The translations under genes and the position numbers were made by a program. From positions 7,229,001 through 7,293,000 of the forward strand of contig NZ_CP023694.1 in the NCBI RefSeq assembly GCF_008705135.1: a DNA stretch of 64,000 nt, read 5' to 3'. Shown here in pieces: positions 61,815-64,000 of this stretch. Every line of letters starts with the position of its first letter. Within the stretch, counting starts at the first letter, position 1. Source of the DNA: Streptomyces coeruleorubidus. Its GTDB lineage: Bacteria; Actinomycetota; Actinomycetes; Streptomycetales; Streptomycetaceae. The notes under the pieces are model-generated. The model did not search any database. It was given only the letters and a program-made list of their open reading frames with translations, and had not been told where the DNA came from.

Positions 61815-62735
61815 TCAGCGCCGACGCAGCCGTACCGCCAGGGCGGCGCCGCCGGTGAGCAACAGCACCGCCGCGGCGCCGCCCGCCAGCATGGGGGTGG
61901 ACGGGCCGGAGGCGGATTCGGAGGCGGGTCCGGGAGCGGGCTCGGAGGCGGGTCCGGAGGTGGATCCGGAAGTGGGCACGGAGGTGGGTCCGGAGGCAGG
62001 CCCGGAGTTCGAGGCCAACGGGGTGCTCTCCTTCTCCACTTCCCGCGACGCCTCCTTCTCCTGCTTCTTCTCCGGGAGCGCCCTGTCCTTCTTCTCCTCC
62101 GGGAACACCACGTCCGAGCAGGAGTAGTACGTGTCCGGCGTACTGCTGTTCTGCCAGACCGTGTACAGCACGTGCCGCCCGGTCCGGTCGGACGGCAGGG
62201 TCGCCTCGACGCGGTACGCGCCGTCCGTCAGGGCCGGGTCCGTCACCTCGGCGAACGGCTTCTCGGGCAGGTCGGACCAGGACAGCGGCCCGGCCGGGTC
62301 GTAGCCGGGCTTCGTCAGGTACATCCGGAACGTGCCGGTGTGCGGGATCGTCGAGACGTACCGCATGGTCAGCGTCTCGCCGGGCGTCATCCGGGTCGCC
62401 GGCCAGTCGGCGCGGGCGAGGTCGAGCCCCTTGTAGCCGGGCAGGCCCCCGCTGCACAGCTTCCCGTCGGGGACGACCTGCCGGTCCCGGCCGTCCACGT
62501 TCGCCACCCGCAGGTTGTCCCACGCCGTGAAAGGCGCGCCGTTCGCCGCGACGGCCGCGCGGCACGCCCCCGAGCCCGCTCGCCCGCCGCCCTCGGGGGA
62601 ACAGGCCACCACCCGGCTCACCGGATCCGTCGGCGCACCGTGCGCCCGCGCCGGACCCGCCGCCCACAGCGGCAGCAGCAACGGGGTCACGAGGGCGGCC
62701 GCGAGCGCGGCGCGGTGTGCGGTGGTACGGGGCAT
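61815..62735 (-). CDS. Membrane-anchored AA10 lytic polysaccharide monooxygenase
   Basis: A 306-residue copper enzyme that oxidatively cleaves chitin or cellulose. The signal ends ARA, so mature His32 (AHGAPTD) and His132 (IPHTGTF) should form the copper histidine brace; TYYSCSDVVF is the usual C-terminal AA10 motif. An EK-rich stretch and a 35-residue Ser/Pro/Gly linker of SGPAS-type repeats (DNA about 61910-62010) follow. The chain ends with a membrane helix (about 277-298) and RLRRR, with no LPxTG sortase motif. Most Streptomyces LPMOs are free or carry a binding module, so tethering to the cell is notable. Confidence 0.88.
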   Translation of the reverse strand: MPRTTAHRAALAAALVTPLLLPLWAAGPARAHGAPTDPVSRVVACSPEGGGRAGSGACRAAVAANGAPFTAWDNLRVANVDGRDRQVVPDGKLCSGGLPGYKGLDLARADWPATRMTPGETLTMRYVSTIPHTGTFRMYLTKPGYDPAGPLSWSDLPEKPFAEVTDPALTDGAYRVEATLPSDRTGRHVLYTVWQNSSTPDTYYSCSDVVFPEEKKDRALPEKKQEKEASREVEKESTPLASNSGPASGPTSVPTSGSTSGPASEPAPGPASESASGPSTPMLAGGAAAVLLLTGGAALAVRLRRR

Positions 62736-63088
62736 CCGTCTGCGTCTCCTCGGCCGGACCGGTGCGGTCGGTAGTGCAATACGGGCAACCGGCCCGGCGC
62801 GTTCACCGCGCCACGACCTGTTCGAAAAGGGGGCCATTCGCGCCCAACTGCCCGCCATAGAGGGTTGGTTTGCGGCTCGATCGAGGGTTTCCCCCGTATC
62901 CCGATGACCTTCACTTTGCCTATCGTTCGACCACAGCTGACCCACAGGTAACCCCGGACGGGTCCGCTCCCCACACGCCTGGCCGGCCACCGCGTCGCTC
63001 TTTCGAACCACCCCCCTCCGCTTCAGCGAGGAAGCGCATCCACCGCCGCTCCGCCCAGCCCGGAGTCCGGCCACGAAAGGCAACGACC
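62736..63088. other. Divergent intergenic region between LPMO and S8 protease
   Basis: No gene lies here. It must hold the promoters of both secreted enzymes, but I could not place convincing hexamers. I looked for the DasR consensus expected near chitin-active LPMO genes and did not find it. Confidence 0.45.

Positions 63089-64000
<912 letters not shown>

Overview
The window is high-GC (roughly 70% or more) DNA with dense, often overlapping genes, GTG/TTG starts, GTGA/ATGA stop-start junctions, many lipoprotein and Tat-like exports, a conservon (CvnABCD), DUF6230/DUF6114 proteins and a copy pair of the GC-rich intergenic repeat common in Streptomyces. It is almost certainly chromosomal Streptomyces DNA. 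I see no tRNA, rRNA, CRISPR array, insertion sequence, phage gene or attachment site. Both ends cut genes: a polysaccharide deacetylase on the left and a subtilisin-like protease on the right.

Left part (1-18.7 kb): mostly core genes. A Rieske-tailed FAD oxidoreductase diverges from an ArsR/SRPBCC pair whose operator overlaps the ArsR start codon. Then come PPK2, a short PhoX-like phosphatase, a slipin with a heptad-repeat tail, a carbonic anhydrase-SulP operon, zapE, a RibD-C reductase, a conserved 157-residue protein, murC and msrB. A 968-residue three-helix membrane protein with an external periplasmic-binding domain stands out. NagZ-like GH3 follows.

Centre (18.7-40.8 kb): a glycan-utilisation supercluster. 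One half holds a GH5-like enzyme, a BadF-type sugar kinase with a repetitive insertion, a GH3 enzyme, a sugar ABC transporter, a PPIase-like protein, a GH38 alpha-mannosidase, an RpiR regulator and a SIS-domain amino-sugar-phosphate enzyme. A shared motif close to GGTGATTCAATCC occurs in front of the four transcription-unit starts of this half, so it looks like one RpiR regulon. The other half is a LacI regulator with two TGACTACGTAGTCA-type palindromes before its own gene, followed by a second ABC transporter and a GH42 beta-galactosidase.

Right part (40.8-64 kb): a YfeX-type DyP peroxidase and a flippase-like membrane protein; an extracytoplasmic flavin redox module (ApbE, FMN-binding protein, ferric-reductase-like flavocytochrome) divergent from an OmpR-type two-component system; an OpuC-type osmolyte ABC transporter; a lipoprotein; the conservon; an orphan ribose-type binding lipoprotein; a P450; a DUF6230-DUF6114 pair; a small secreted protein; a membrane-anchored AA10 LPMO; and the start of an S8 protease.

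Functions are read from motifs and family memory only; no search was run. The most interesting items are the RpiR motif regulon, the 968-residue sensor-like protein, the kinase with a repeat insertion, the intergenic repeat captured inside a coding sequence, and the flavin redox module.
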